A stretch of DNA of 64,000 nucleotides from Methylobacterium tardum (GCF_023546765.1 NZ_CP097484.1:5442501-5506500), one strand, 5' to 3'; shown: positions 1 through 9,107, counted from the first letter of the stretch. Numbers and translations: made by a program. Notes: a model not told the origin generated them from the sequence alone.

Positions 1-148
1 GCATCTGGGCGACCGTCTCCCGGGCGACCTTCAGCAAGGCCGGATCCGGCGCCGCGGCGGGCGCGGGCTTCGGAGCGGGTTGCGCACTCGCGGCGCATGG
101 CAGCGCAACCCCGAGACACAGGCCGACAAGCCAGGGTGAAAGGCGCAT
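1..148 (-). CDS. N-terminus of an exported protein (cut by window edge)
   Basis: The reverse strand gives an ATG at 148 followed by a clear Sec signal peptide: a short basic start, a Leu/Val-rich core and an Ala-Ser-Ala cleavage region near residue 21. A Pro/Ala-rich linker and the beginning of a helical domain follow, and the frame stays open to the window edge. Only about 49 residues are visible. The start of the mature part resembles secreted DUF2059-type proteins, but too little is present to assign a family. The mature protein should act in the periplasm. Confidence 0.6.
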   Translation of the reverse strand, partial: MRLSPWLVGLCLGVALPCAASAQPAPKPAPAAAPDPALLKVARETVAQM

Positions 149-418
149 GATCGCTCCAGTCCAAGGCCCGGCGCCGTCCGGCGCTTCGAAGCCGACTAGG
201 ACTGCTATCACAGCTCTGAATAGAATCGATGACACCTCAGGATTGAGCGGCGCCGATCGGCGATCGGGTCGAAGCGGTGATAGGATGCGGATCATCGCGC
301 GGGACGCGGGCAAGACTGTCACCCTGGCGGCGTCCGGTGAGGGCGAAGCCTGCCTCGCTCGGCCGGTCCGGGCGGACCCGGTGTCGGGCCACCGCGACGC
401 CGTCGGCGCGAGACCGTG

Positions 419-868
419 ATGCGAACCCAGACGATGCGAATCGCAGACGCATCCGCTGTCGCCCCGAGCGGGCCGCGATCCGCGCGCCCGGCCCTCGCCG
501 TGATAACCGCCTGCGCGGTTCTGGTCGGCTGCGCCGCGGCCGTGCGGGGCCCGGCCGCAACCGTCGATCCGGACCTCGTGCGGGTGATCCGCTTCATGGC
601 GCTGATCAAGGGCGGTCTCGCGCTCGCGGCCTTCGCCGGCTGCTTCTGGCGCTTGGCGCGGCCCGCGGCCCCGTGGCGAATGCCGGTCTACGTCGCCGGA
701 CCGCCCGTAATGGCGGCCGGCGCCATCGGCTTGTGGTCGCTGCACGATCTCGGGCTCGCGGCCCTGGGGCTCCATCTCGGCCTGTTCGCGGTGCTCGCGG
801 CGGCCCTCACCGATCCGGCTTTTCTGCCCGACCTGTCGCGCCGCCGCTCATCCGGCTCGGCCCTTTGA
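419..868 (+). CDS. Small integral membrane protein, unknown function
   Basis: About 149 residues. After a polar N-terminus of roughly 25 residues the protein is mostly hydrophobic, with about four membrane segments (near residues 28-45, 60-80, 90-110 and 115-135) and a short basic C-terminus. The first segment ends in a VGC sequence that could be mistaken for a lipobox, but the later helices favour an inner-membrane protein. I chose the ATG at 419; a GTG at 416 and an ATG at 434 are alternatives. I do not recognise the family. It stands alone, with no close neighbour on its strand. Confidence 0.6.
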   Translation: MRTQTMRIADASAVAPSGPRSARPALAVITACAVLVGCAAAVRGPAATVDPDLVRVIRFMALIKGGLALAAFAGCFWRLARPAAPWRMPVYVAGPPVMAAGAIGLWSLHDLGLAALGLHLGLFAVLAAALTDPAFLPDLSRRRSSGSAL

Positions 869-1051
869 GGCTTCGGGTGTCGCGGCGGCCGGCCTTCGGT
901 CACGCGGTCGCGCGGCGCGATCCCGCACGGGTGGTGAATCCGGCGGGCAGAGGCGCGGCGGCGTGTCCGGGCGCGTCTTGATCAACGCGGTTGAACCTGC
1001 CGCCCGGCGCGCGTAGACGCGCCGGCTCGGATCGCGGAAGCAGGAGCCCGG

Positions 1052-1261
1052 ATGGGTGACGATGTGGCCTCTCTCCTCCTCGTCCTCGCCACCGAGAATA
1101 CCGAGCTGCGTCAGCAGCTCGCCGCCGCGCAGGACATGCTGATGGAGACGGCGATCGACGCCGGGCACCTGCATGCGCGTCTCGAGGCGGTCCAGGCCGA
1201 ATGCAGGGCGTGGCGGGCGGAAGCGGAACGCCACGCTTCCAGGGACGCGCGGGCGCCCTGA
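1052..1261 (+). CDS. Small coiled-coil protein, unknown function
   Basis: A 69-residue acidic, Ala/Glu/Leu-rich protein predicted to be almost entirely helical. Hydrophobic residues recur in a heptad-like pattern over about residues 8-58. A good ribosome binding site (AGGAG, about 5 nt upstream) precedes the ATG. No signal peptide or membrane segment is visible, so it is probably cytoplasmic and oligomeric. The family is not recognised. The conventional ribosome site and helix periodicity argue for a real gene rather than a chance frame. Confidence 0.5.
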   Translation: MGDDVASLLLVLATENTELRQQLAAAQDMLMETAIDAGHLHARLEAVQAECRAWRAEAERHASRDARAP

Positions 1262-1324
1262 GGAAACGCCGCGACAGCCGAGAGGGGCGGGATCGGCCGA
1301 GACGTTTCCCGGTCCGGACGACGG

Positions 1325-1438
1325 TCAGCCGAGCGCCCAGAACAACGGCAGCGCGCTGGCCAGGAACACGACCGAGGAGACGAGCACGGCAACCTCTTCG
1401 CGGTGCCGGTGGACGAAAGCGTGATGGAGAGCCAGCAT
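1325..1438 (-). CDS. 37-residue single-pass membrane protein
   Basis: The reverse strand encodes a small protein with a His/Arg-rich N-terminal segment of about 15 residues. A single hydrophobic helix (about residues 16-36) follows and ends in Trp-Ala-Leu-Gly. Such basic-then-hydrophobic micro-proteins are common in this group but poorly characterised. An upstream ATG at 1444 would add two residues. No strong ribosome site is visible, so the call rests on composition and on the gap it fills. Function unknown. Confidence 0.45.
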   Translation of the reverse strand: MLALHHAFVHRHREEVAVLVSSVVFLASALPLFWALG

Positions 1439-1633
1439 GGTCATCGGATCGCGGGTGATCTGATCAGCCTCGCGCCCAAACCTTGATCATTCGGGGGCAA
1501 GCGCCGTCATCCACAGGCGGTCGCCGAGCCCTGTCGCACGGCCGCCACAACGGCACGCCGCACAGGCTTCCGGCGTTCAGCCGCGACGCCCGACCCTGGG
1601 CCCCGGCGGCCCGGAGATCGTGCCCAGCGGGAC

Positions 1634-1990
1634 CTATCGCGCGGCCGGCATCTTCCGGCCGGTCCGCGGACGGCGATGGCGCCCGGCCGGCGTCAGGCCG
1701 CGGGTCGCCCCTTCGGGCGATGCGGGGCTCCGCGCGGCGGCCGCCCCTGTGCTGTCGGCCGCCCCTTGGCTGGCGGCCGCACCTTGGTCGTCGTCCGCAG
1801 GACGGGCGACACCCTGTGCCCGCGCCTGCTCCACCAGCCACTCGCCGAGTTCGAGGGCCGCTTCCGGTGCGAGGTCGACGGCCACGCCTGCGCCATGGGT
1901 TCGCGACCGCAGGCCGATGCCGGCGGATGTCGATACGGCGCGCACGGTGCTCCCGACGCGACCGGTGATCTCCAGAATGCTGTCAGCCAT
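1634..1990 (-). CDS. Hypothetical protein with Ala-rich tail
   Basis: 118 residues. The first 60 look like a folded domain: a beta-rich opening (ILEITGRVGS-type), then a helix rich in Glu/Leu/Ala. The C-terminal half is low complexity (Ala, Gly, Gln, Ser, then Arg/Pro) and comes from short imperfect GC-rich repeats in the DNA around 1735-1800. No signal peptide is visible. The downstream half may be poorly conserved or partly non-functional. Family unknown. The start at 1990 is the only sensible one. Confidence 0.45.
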   Translation of the reverse strand: MADSILEITGRVGSTVRAVSTSAGIGLRSRTHGAGVAVDLAPEAALELGEWLVEQARAQGVARPADDDQGAAASQGAADSTGAAAARSPASPEGATRGLTPAGRHRRPRTGRKMPAAR

Positions 1991-2022
1991 TCCGGAAGGC
2001 TAGCGAGGCCGTTCCGGCCTGT

Positions 2023-2050
2023 CCATTCCGGCTTGGCCATTCCGGCTTGG
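2023..2050. repeat. Short tandem repeat, two 14-bp units
   Basis: Two perfect head-to-tail copies of CCATTCCGGCTTGG, followed by the first four bases of a third copy and preceded by degenerate versions (GTTCCGGCCTGT, CATTCCGGAAGG). It lies in the roughly 260-bp spacer between the divergent genes starting at 1990 and 2251. It could be a slippage-prone tract or a set of protein-binding sites; nothing in the sequence decides. Confidence 0.7.
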
Positions 2051-2250
2051 CCATGCGCGCTTCGCTCGCGGCGCGCGGCCCGCCCGATGGGGAAGCGCGG
2101 TCAAGCGCGACCGTGTCGGGGGGCGCATGCTCCGCGCCCATAGCTGCGGCCGAGCCTTCGCCCGAACTTCCCGGTAAGGCGGTCGGCCCGCACCCGCCGC
2201 CGCCCACGACGGTGACCGAACCGTCGCGTCAGGATGCCGAGACACCGATC

Positions 2251-2511
2251 ATGAACAAGCTCATCGCCCTCACGGTGGCCGCGACCGTGTGTGCCGGTCC
2301 CGCCTTCGCGCAGGCCTATCGGCCGGGCCCGGATTGCGGCCAGGATCCCGAGACGACGGGTTCGCTGACCGTCGACCCGCGCAGCCTGCATCTGCCGGGC
2401 GAGCGGTCGGACCGGGTCAAGGTCACCCCTCCCGAGGACAGCTGGCAGGAGGAGGCGCGGGAGGAGGCCGAGCGGCACAGACGCGATCTTCTGGCCTGCG
2501 GGGTGGATTGA
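2251..2511 (+). CDS. Small secreted protein, unknown function
   Basis: 86 residues. Residues 1-21 form a textbook Sec signal peptide (Met-Asn-Lys start, Leu/Ala/Val core, Ala-Phe-Ala cleavage site). The mature part of about 65 residues is polar and acidic, with two Cys residues (one near the mature N-terminus, one four residues from the end) that could form a disulfide in the periplasm. The last 30 residues are Glu/Arg-rich and helical. The start at 2251 is preferred over upstream in-frame starts because it places the signal peptide at the N-terminus. Family not recognised. Confidence 0.65.
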   Translation: MNKLIALTVAATVCAGPAFAQAYRPGPDCGQDPETTGSLTVDPRSLHLPGERSDRVKVTPPEDSWQEEAREEAERHRRDLLACGVD

Positions 2512-2874
2512 GCTCCGGGTTCGCCAGCCGACGCCCGAGGCGACAGCCGCAAGCCGACGGATCGGCTCGGCTCCACCAGAGAATCAGCCTGGCGATGATC
2601 CGACCGACGGCCCAAATGCGGAGCTGTATCGTTTCAGACGGTCTGCCGGGTCCGCAGTTGATCGCGGCCGTGCGCCAGTCGGTGGCGCACCGCGCGCAGA
2701 TGCGGCGCGGCGGTGCGGTTTCCTAACCTTCCGATCCGCGCGCGATTGCGCAAGCGATCGGTAAGCACGGTGATGAATTCTCTGGCCGGTCAGGGAACTC
2801 GGGCCCGGATGCTGGTCCGAACCGAGCCAAAATTTAACACTGGCACCCGATTCTGGTCCCGAGAGGATTTGGGA
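2512..2874. other. Intergenic region upstream of the P450 gene
   Basis: About 360 bp with no convincing gene. The last 60 bases are AT-richer than the surroundings (around 2828-2840), which fits a promoter for the P450-GGDEF/EAL pair. A GAGAGGA ribosome binding site lies at 2861-2867, 7 nt before the ATG at 2875. I found no clear -35/-10 pair or operator. Confidence 0.5.
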
Positions 2875-4272
2875 ATGCCAGCTGTCGGAAGGTTCAGGGT
2901 CTGCGAGCCGGGCCAGACCCCGCTCGGGGAGGCCCTGGCCGAGGTGATGCTTCTGCCGTCGGTGCTCGCCACGATGCTGCGCAGCCTGATCGAGGCGTGG
3001 CCGCAGCAGATCTACACGCAGCCGCTGGTGACCACCCGCTTCCTCGGGCGGCGGACCACCTACGTGTGCAGCCCCGGCCAGATCCGCAGCCTGATGGTCG
3101 ATCAGGCCGACGCCCTGGAGCGCGAGCCGTTCATGCTGCGCGCCCTCGCGCCCGCGCTCGGGGCCGGCGTCCTCACCGCGGATGGTCCACACTGGCGGGA
3201 GCAGCGCAGGACCGCGGTCCCGATGTTCCGACCGGATCGCGTGCGCAGCTTCGTGCCGGCGATGGCCCGGGCCGCCGAGGCGACCCGGGCGCGCTGGCGC
3301 GGCGACACGCCGCCCGACGGGACCCGGGACATCCTGCGCGAGATGATGCGCACCACCTTCGACGTGATCGTCGCCACGATGGTGTCGGGCGACGACCAAC
3401 TGGAGGTCGAGCCGTTCGGCCGCGCGATGGACGCGTATCTCGGCCAGACCAGCTGGAAGATCGCCCTCGAGATGCTGCACGCGCCGGCCTGGGTCCCGCA
3501 TCCGGGGGCGCGGGCGGGCGCGGCGGCGGCCCGCTACCTGCGCGCCGAGGTCGGCCGGACGATCGCGCGCCGCCGCGCCCGGGCCGAGCCCGGTGCCGAC
3601 CTTCTCGGTCTCCTGCTCGAGGCACGGGATCCGGAGACCGGCCAGCCCCTCGCCGACGCGAGCATCATCGACAACCTCCTGACCTTCGTCGCCGCCGGCC
3701 ACGAGACCACCGCCCTCGCGCTGGCCTGGACCTTCCGGGTCCTGGCGGAGCACCCGGAGGTCGAGCGGCGCGTCCTCGCCGAGATGGCGGCCCTTGACGC
3801 GGACCTCGTCGCCGATCCCGAGGCCGCAGACCGGCTGCCCTACACCCGCCAAGTTCTCCTCGAGGTGATGCGCCTGTATCCGCCGGCCCCGCTGATCGTG
3901 CGGCGGGCGAAGGCCCCGGTCCGCCTCGGAGACATGACCGTCCCGGCCGGGCAGTCGATCCACGTCCCCGTCTACGCCCTGCACCGGCACGCGCTGCTCT
4001 GGGACCGGCCGGACCTGTTCGATCCGGACCGCTTCGCCCCCGACCGGGCCGCGGCGCGCGACCGCTACGCCTACCTGCCGTTCGGCGCCGGCCCGCGGGT
4101 CTGCATCGGCATGAGCCTTGCCCTGACGGAATGCCTCGTCATCCTGGCGACGCTGCTGCCTGCCTTCCGCTTCGTGCCCGAGGCGGCCGAGATGCCGCGG
4201 GCGCAGTTCCGCGTGACGCTGAGGCCCGAGGGCGGCCTGCGGATGAAGGTCGTGCCGCGCCATGTCCACTGA
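2875..4272 (+). CDS. Cytochrome P450
   Basis: 465 residues, normal for a soluble bacterial class I P450. All hallmarks are present: the I-helix oxygen-activation motif AGHETT (about residues 274-279), the K-helix ExxR (Glu330-Arg333) and the heme loop FGAGPRVCIG with the thiolate ligand Cys410. No membrane anchor or fused reductase is visible, so it needs separate electron-transfer partners, and none is encoded in the window. The ATG at 2875 has a GAGAGGA ribosome site 7 nt upstream; upstream in-frame starts give a tail unlike the family. The stop overlaps the next gene by 11 nt, implying co-translation with a cyclic-di-GMP protein. The substrate cannot be inferred. Confidence 0.93.
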   Translation: MPAVGRFRVCEPGQTPLGEALAEVMLLPSVLATMLRSLIEAWPQQIYTQPLVTTRFLGRRTTYVCSPGQIRSLMVDQADALEREPFMLRALAPALGAGVLTADGPHWREQRRTAVPMFRPDRVRSFVPAMARAAEATRARWRGDTPPDGTRDILREMMRTTFDVIVATMVSGDDQLEVEPFGRAMDAYLGQTSWKIALEMLHAPAWVPHPGARAGAAAARYLRAEVGRTIARRRARAEPGADLLGLLLEARDPETGQPLADASIIDNLLTFVAAGHETTALALAWTFRVLAEHPEVERRVLAEMAALDADLVADPEAADRLPYTRQVLLEVMRLYPPAPLIVRRAKAPVRLGDMTVPAGQSIHVPVYALHRHALLWDRPDLFDPDRFAPDRAAARDRYAYLPFGAGPRVCIGMSLALTECLVILATLLPAFRFVPEAAEMPRAQFRVTLRPEGGLRMKVVPRHVH

Positions 4273-6742
4273 ACGCGCGCCCGGGCCGGACCGCGCGGCC
4301 GAAACCGGCAAGGCGGCCGAGACGGCTCAGGCGGTCGGAACGGCCGCCGCGCCGGGCGGTACGGCCCGGTCCCTGATCGACCGCATCCGCCGCCTCGACG
4401 CCGTCGCGGCCCTGCCGAGCCGCTACCGGCTGCAGGTCCGCGCCGGCCTCCTCGAGGAGACGCTGAAGCTCGCCACCTACTCGGCCGTCACGCACCTGAT
4501 CATCGCGGCCGCCGTCGCCTACTTCTTCTGGACCTCGGCACCGCAGGCCTACCTCCTCGGCCTGCTCGCCTGGGTCGCCGTGGTGATCGTCGCGGCGACC
4601 TATCTGACCTGGCGCTACCTGCGCACCTATGCCAGCGCCGTCTCGCCGGCCGGGGTCCTGTGGGGCTGCCGGATCTCCGGCGGGCTGGCCCTCGCCCTGG
4701 GCCTGGCCTGGGCGACCATGCCGGTGGTGCTGTTCGCCCCCGCCGACGGCGACGAGCGCCTGATCATCGTCGCCACCGCGGCGGGCCTGATCTCGGACGC
4801 CTACGTGGTCGGCCCGCTCCTGTCGGTCTCGTACCTGTTCGCGATCCCGGTCATCCTCGGGAGCTTCGTCGGGCTGGCGCGGTGCGGGGAGCCGGTCGCG
4901 CTCAGCATCGGCTTCCTGCTCGTCGTCTACGCGCTCTTCGTGGTGGTGAGCGTGGGCCGCATGAGCCGCCTGTCGCGCCAGCGCATCCTGGACCGGGTGC
5001 GGGTCGAGGAGCAGAGCGAGACGATCGGCCTGCTGCTCAACGAGTTCGAGGCGCATGCCAGCGACTGGCTCTGGGAGACGGACGCGACCGGACAGTTTCA
5101 GCACGTCTCCACCCGGATGGCGGAGGTGCTCGGCTGCCCGGTCGCGGTGCTTCAGCACAGCGCGTTCGAGGCCCTGCTCGCCGGCAGAGGCGAGGCCTCG
5201 CGCGACACGGTGCACGAGGCCGACCACAGCGCCGAGCTCCTCGATCACCTCCGGCAGGGCCGCGCCTTCCACGAGCACCTCGTCGCCTTCCCCACGCCGG
5301 CCGGCCAACGCTGGCTCCGGCTGAGCGGCAAGCCGTTCCTCGATCAGCGCAGGAGCTTCGCGGGCTTCCGCGGCGTCGGCTCGGACGTCACGCAGAGCCG
5401 CGAGGCGGAGGCGCATATCGCCTATCTGGCGACCCGGGACGCGCTGACCGGCCTGTCCAACCGGGTCATGTTCCACGAGGTCGCCTCCGAGGCCTGCGCG
5501 GCGGCCGTCTCGGAGGTCCAGGGCGCGCCGGTCAGCCTGCTCTACCTCGATCTCGACGGCTTCAAGACCGTCAACGACAGCGCGGGCCACGCCACGGGTG
5601 ACGCCCTGCTGTGCCAAGTCGGCGAGCGCCTGCGCGTCCTGCTCCCGGCCGACGCCCAGGCGTTCCGTCTCGGCGGCGACGAGTTCGCGATTCTGCACCG
5701 CGGCGGGGATCCCGCGGCGGAGGCCCTGGCCGAGGCCGCCATCGGCGCCCTGTGCGCGCCCTACCTGATCGACGGCGTCCGGGCGGAGATCGGCGTGAGC
5801 ATCGGGATCGCGTGCGCGCCCGGGGATGCGGCCGCCCCCGCGGACCTGCTCCGCAAGGCCGACCTCGCGCTCTACAGCGCCAAGGAGGCCGGCAAGGGCC
5901 GCTGGCAGCGCTTCGACCGCAACCTGGAGCGCCGCGTCCAGCGCTGGCGCGAGCTCGGCGAGGCGATGCGGGCGGGCCTCGAGAACGGCGAGATGGAGCT
6001 GCACTACCAGCCGCTGGTGAGCCTGCAGGACGGGCAGGTGGTCGGCTGCGAAGCGCTGCTGCGCTGGACGCGCGCCGGGCACGGCGCCGTCTCGCCCGCC
6101 GAGATGATCCCGATCGCCGAGAGCACGGGCTTCGTCATCACGATCGGGCGCTGGGCGCTGCGGCAGGCCTGCGCCGAGGCGCTGACCTGGCCGGCGCAGA
6201 TGCGCGTGGCCGTCAACATCTCGTCGATCCATTTCCGGCTGCCCGACTTCTTCGCCGACGTCGAGGCCGTGCTGGCCGAGACCGGCCTCGCGCCGGAGCG
6301 CCTGGAAATCGAGATCACGGAATCGATCTTCCTCGCCAACACGCCGCACGTCCTCGACAACCTTCGCGCGCTGCGGGCACTCGGCGTGCGCATCGCCCTC
6401 GGCGATTTCGGGACGGGCTACTCGTCGCTGAGCTACCTGACGCAGTTTCCGGTCGACAAGATCAAGATCGACCGGGCCTTCGTCCGCGACCTGAGCAGCC
6501 GTCCGGAATGCCTGACGGTGATCGAGGCGATCATGGTCATCGCCCGTGACCTGCGCATCGACGTCACGGTGGAGGGCGTCGAGACGGAGCAGCAGGCGGC
6601 GCTTCTCCGGTCGCGGCGCTGCAACTCCGCGCAAGGCTTCCTGTACAGCCCGGCCCGTCCGCCCGGCGAGGTGGCGAGCCTAGTCGAGCGCATACCCCGG
6701 ACGGCCCTGCTGGCGGACCAGGCCGTGCGCGCGGTGGCCTGA
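4262..6742 (+). CDS. Membrane PAS-GGDEF-EAL cyclic-di-GMP protein
   Basis: 826 residues. A polar N-terminus leads into about six membrane helices (residues about 70-240), then a PAS-like domain (about 265-385), a GGDEF domain and an EAL domain. The GGDEF signature at residues 471-475 is intact, so diguanylate cyclase activity is likely. The upstream RxxD product-inhibition site is not visible. The EAL motif is present (597-599), but in the DDFGTG motif the first metal-binding Asp is Gly (residue 714). This should weaken or abolish phosphodiesterase activity and suggests a cyclase with a regulatory EAL domain. It acts at the inner membrane. The start overlaps the P450 stop by 11 nt, so the two are co-expressed. 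Confidence 0.93.
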   Translation: MSTERAPGPDRAAETGKAAETAQAVGTAAAPGGTARSLIDRIRRLDAVAALPSRYRLQVRAGLLEETLKLATYSAVTHLIIAAAVAYFFWTSAPQAYLLGLLAWVAVVIVAATYLTWRYLRTYASAVSPAGVLWGCRISGGLALALGLAWATMPVVLFAPADGDERLIIVATAAGLISDAYVVGPLLSVSYLFAIPVILGSFVGLARCGEPVALSIGFLLVVYALFVVVSVGRMSRLSRQRILDRVRVEEQSETIGLLLNEFEAHASDWLWETDATGQFQHVSTRMAEVLGCPVAVLQHSAFEALLAGRGEASRDTVHEADHSAELLDHLRQGRAFHEHLVAFPTPAGQRWLRLSGKPFLDQRRSFAGFRGVGSDVTQSREAEAHIAYLATRDALTGLSNRVMFHEVASEACAAAVSEVQGAPVSLLYLDLDGFKTVNDSAGHATGDALLCQVGERLRVLLPADAQAFRLGGDEFAILHRGGDPAAEALAEAAIGALCAPYLIDGVRAEIGVSIGIACAPGDAAAPADLLRKADLALYSAKEAGKGRWQRFDRNLERRVQRWRELGEAMRAGLENGEMELHYQPLVSLQDGQVVGCEALLRWTRAGHGAVSPAEMIPIAESTGFVITIGRWALRQACAEALTWPAQMRVAVNISSIHFRLPDFFADVEAVLAETGLAPERLEIEITESIFLANTPHVLDNLRALRALGVRIALGDFGTGYSSLSYLTQFPVDKIKIDRAFVRDLSSRPECLTVIEAIMVIARDLRIDVTVEGVETEQQAALLRSRRCNSAQGFLYSPARPPGEVASLVERIPRTALLADQAVRAVA

Positions 6743-6779
6743 GCCGCGGCCGCCTCTGTTCCATGTTGCTGTTCCACGG

Positions 6780-6809
6780 GGCCGCAAACCCCTGTAGCGG
6801 GTTGCGGCC
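6780..6809. terminator. Hairpin between the GGDEF/EAL gene and the dehydrogenase
   Basis: Arms GGCCGCAAACCC (6780-6791) and GGGTTGCGGCC (6799-6809) pair over 11 bp with one bulged A and a 7-nt loop. It starts about 38 nt after the stop at 6742. No T-run follows, so it may be a weak or Rho-assisted terminator, or a leader hairpin of the next gene. Confidence 0.4.
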
Positions 6810-6836
6810 ACGCGAACCCGAGGAACCGAGCGCCGC

Positions 6837-7778
6837 ATGCCCAAGGTCGTCATCAGCGAGTTCATGGACGAGGCGGCGATCGCCGCGGATCTCGCGGGCT
6901 TCGACACCCTGTACGATCCCGGTCTCGTCGACCGGCCCGACGCCCTGGCGGCGGTCCTAGGCGACGCCGACGCCCTGATCGTGCGCAACCGGACGCAGGT
7001 GCGCGGCCCGCTCCTCGCCGCCGCGGCGCGTCTCCGGGTGGTCGGGCGGCTCGGGGTCGGTCTCGACAACATCGATGTCCCGGTCTGCGAGGCGCGCGGT
7101 ATCGCGGTCTATCCGGCGACGGGCGCCAATGACGGGGCGGTCGCCGAGTACGTGGTGGCGACCGCGATGCTGCTCCTGCGCGGGGCCTACGGAGCGAGCG
7201 CGGCGGTCGCTTCGGGCGCGTGGCCGCGCAACGCCCTGATGGGGCGCGAGATCGCCGGCAAGCGTCTCGGGCTCGTGGGCTTCGGATCGATCGCCCGGGA
7301 GACCGCCCGACGCGCCGCCGCCCTCGGCATGGCGCTCGCGGCCCATGACCCGTTCGTCGCGGACGCGGATCCGGCCTGGACGCCCGCCTACGGTCCGGTG
7401 CAGCGGCGGGACCTCACGACGCTGATCGCGGAGAGCGACGTGCTCTCCCTGCACGTCCCGCTCACCGCGGAGACCCGCGGCCTGATCGACGCGGCCGCCC
7501 TCGCGCGGATGCCCGCGGGCGCCGTGCTGATCAACGCCGCCCGGGGCGGCGTCGTCGACGCGGCCGCGGTGGCGGCGGCCCTGCGGTCGGGGCATCTCGG
7601 CGGCGCGGCCCTCGACGTGTTCGACCGCGAGCCCCTCGACGCCGCGGCCGGCGCCGCGCTCGCGGGGGTGCCGAACCTGATCCTCACGCCGCACATCGCC
7701 GGGGTGACGCAGGAATCGAACGTCCGGGTCTCGGCCGTGATCGCGGCGGCGGTGCGCCGGCACCTCACGCAGGGCTGA
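6837..7778 (+). CDS. D-isomer-type 2-hydroxyacid dehydrogenase, sulfolactate dehydrogenase-like
   Basis: 313 residues, standard for the NAD-dependent 2-hydroxyacid dehydrogenase family. The Rossmann loop GFGSIA starts at Gly148 (third Gly replaced by Ala). The catalytic Arg236 (AARGG), Glu265 (DREPL) and His286 (TPHIAG) are all present. The N-terminus (MPKVVISEFMDE) is what I recall for (S)-sulfolactate dehydrogenase SlcC, which converts sulfolactate to sulfopyruvate. The next two genes encode sulfite dehydrogenase, which would dispose of sulfite released from such C3-sulfonates, so the context supports the guess. A phosphoglycerate or other hydroxyacid dehydrogenase is the alternative. Cytoplasmic. 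Confidence 0.75.
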   Translation: MPKVVISEFMDEAAIAADLAGFDTLYDPGLVDRPDALAAVLGDADALIVRNRTQVRGPLLAAAARLRVVGRLGVGLDNIDVPVCEARGIAVYPATGANDGAVAEYVVATAMLLLRGAYGASAAVASGAWPRNALMGREIAGKRLGLVGFGSIARETARRAAALGMALAAHDPFVADADPAWTPAYGPVQRRDLTTLIAESDVLSLHVPLTAETRGLIDAAALARMPAGAVLINAARGGVVDAAAVAAALRSGHLGGAALDVFDREPLDAAAGAALAGVPNLILTPHIAGVTQESNVRVSAVIAAAVRRHLTQG

Positions 7779-7875
7779 ACGCCCGGGATCTGGGCCTTTC
7801 GGCCGGCGCGGGCTATCCATCGGGACCGGCGCTGCGCGACCGCGAATTGCGGGGCCGGCCGGGAGGGAGCAGGGG

Positions 7876-9084
7876 ATGACCGATCCGGCACGACGGGCCT
7901 TCCTGAGGAGCGCCGCCCTCGGCGTCCTGGCGGCGGGGAGCGGCCTGCGGCCCGCCCGGGCCGGGGAGGACGCGCACCTGCCCTTCGGCAACGGCGAGCG
8001 ACCGCTCGTCGCCTATCCGGGCAAGCGGCCGCTGCTGCAGACCACCGCCCGGCCGCCCCAGCTGGAGACGCCGTTCGCGGTCTTCGGCGAGGGCGCGATC
8101 ACGCCGAACGACGCGTTCTTCGTCCGCTACCACCTCGCCGACATCCCCCTGGAGATCGACCCCGAGGCGTTCCGGCTGAATGTCGGCGGCCATGTGGAGC
8201 GCCCCGTCGCGCTGTCGCTTGCGGAGCTGAAGGCGCTGCCGGGCCGGACCGAGATCGTCGCGGTCAACCAGTGCTCGGGCAATTCCCGCGGCTTCTTCGA
8301 GCCGCGCATGGCCGGCGGCCAGCTCGCCAACGGCGCCATGGGCTGCGCCCGCTGGACCGGCGTGCCGCTGAAGAGCGTGCTCGACAGGGCCGGGGTGAAG
8401 GCCGGGGCCGTGCAGGTCGCGTTCAACGGGCTCGACCGCCCGGTCCTGCCGGAGACACCGGACTTCGCCAAGGCGCTGACCCTCGACCAGGCCGGCGACG
8501 GGCAGGTGCTGCTCGCCTGGGGCATGAACGGCGCGGATCTGCCCTGGCTCAACGGCTACCCACTCCGCCTCGTAGTGCCGGGCTATTACGGGACCTACTG
8601 GGTCAAGCACCTCGACACCATCACGGTCTTGGACAAGCCGTTCGAGGGCTTCTTCATGAAGACCGCCTACCGCATCCCCGACAATCCCTGCGCCTGCACG
8701 GAGCCCGGCAAGGCCGCCGACAAGACCGTGCCGATCGGACGCCTCAACGTGCGGTCGTTCCTGACCAACCTGACCGACGGCGCGCAGGTGAAGGCCGGGC
8801 CGGTCGCCCTGCGCGGCATCGCGTTCGACGGCGGCTCGGGCATCAAGGAGGTCGCGGTCTCGACCGACGACGGCGCCACCTGGATCCAGGCCGCGCTCGG
8901 CCAGGATCTCGGCCCCTACGCGTTCCGGCCCTGGTCGCTCGCGACCGCACTCGCGCCCGGCGCCCACGCGATTCGGGTGCGGGCCACCGCCCAGGACGGC
9001 AGCACTCAGCCGATGGCGTCCCGCTGGAACCCGTCCGGCTACATGCGCAACGGCGTCGAGACCACCCGGGTGCAGGCGGCATGA
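7876..9084 (+). CDS. sorA: Sulfite dehydrogenase (cytochrome), molybdopterin subunit
   Basis: 402 residues. Residues 1-29 are a Tat signal (RRAFLRS, then a hydrophobic core ending in Ala-Arg-Ala), so the cofactor-loaded protein is exported to the periplasm. The oxidoreductase molybdopterin domain follows, with the molybdenum-ligating Cys133 in NQCSGNSRG, and then the C-terminal Mo-co dimerisation domain (about 290-395). It oxidises sulfite to sulfate and passes electrons to the c-type cytochrome encoded immediately downstream. The start at 7876 has a purine-rich ribosome site (GGGAGCAGGGG). Confidence 0.93.
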   Translation: MTDPARRAFLRSAALGVLAAGSGLRPARAGEDAHLPFGNGERPLVAYPGKRPLLQTTARPPQLETPFAVFGEGAITPNDAFFVRYHLADIPLEIDPEAFRLNVGGHVERPVALSLAELKALPGRTEIVAVNQCSGNSRGFFEPRMAGGQLANGAMGCARWTGVPLKSVLDRAGVKAGAVQVAFNGLDRPVLPETPDFAKALTLDQAGDGQVLLAWGMNGADLPWLNGYPLRLVVPGYYGTYWVKHLDTITVLDKPFEGFFMKTAYRIPDNPCACTEPGKAADKTVPIGRLNVRSFLTNLTDGAQVKAGPVALRGIAFDGGSGIKEVAVSTDDGATWIQAALGQDLGPYAFRPWSLATALAPGAHAIRVRATAQDGSTQPMASRWNPSGYMRNGVETTRVQAA

Positions 9085-9107
9085 CGGCGAACCGGAGGAC
9101 GGACGGG

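Noticed and set aside
2841..2856. Sigma-54 promoter before the P450 gene (TGGCAC motif)
   Set aside because: The matching GC of the -12 element is absent at the required spacing.
4139..6634. 831-codon open frame antisense to the GGDEF/EAL gene
   Set aside because: Arg/Gln/Ala/Val-rich low-complexity translation with no domain, fully covered by a gene with intact motifs on the other strand; a GC-rich shadow.
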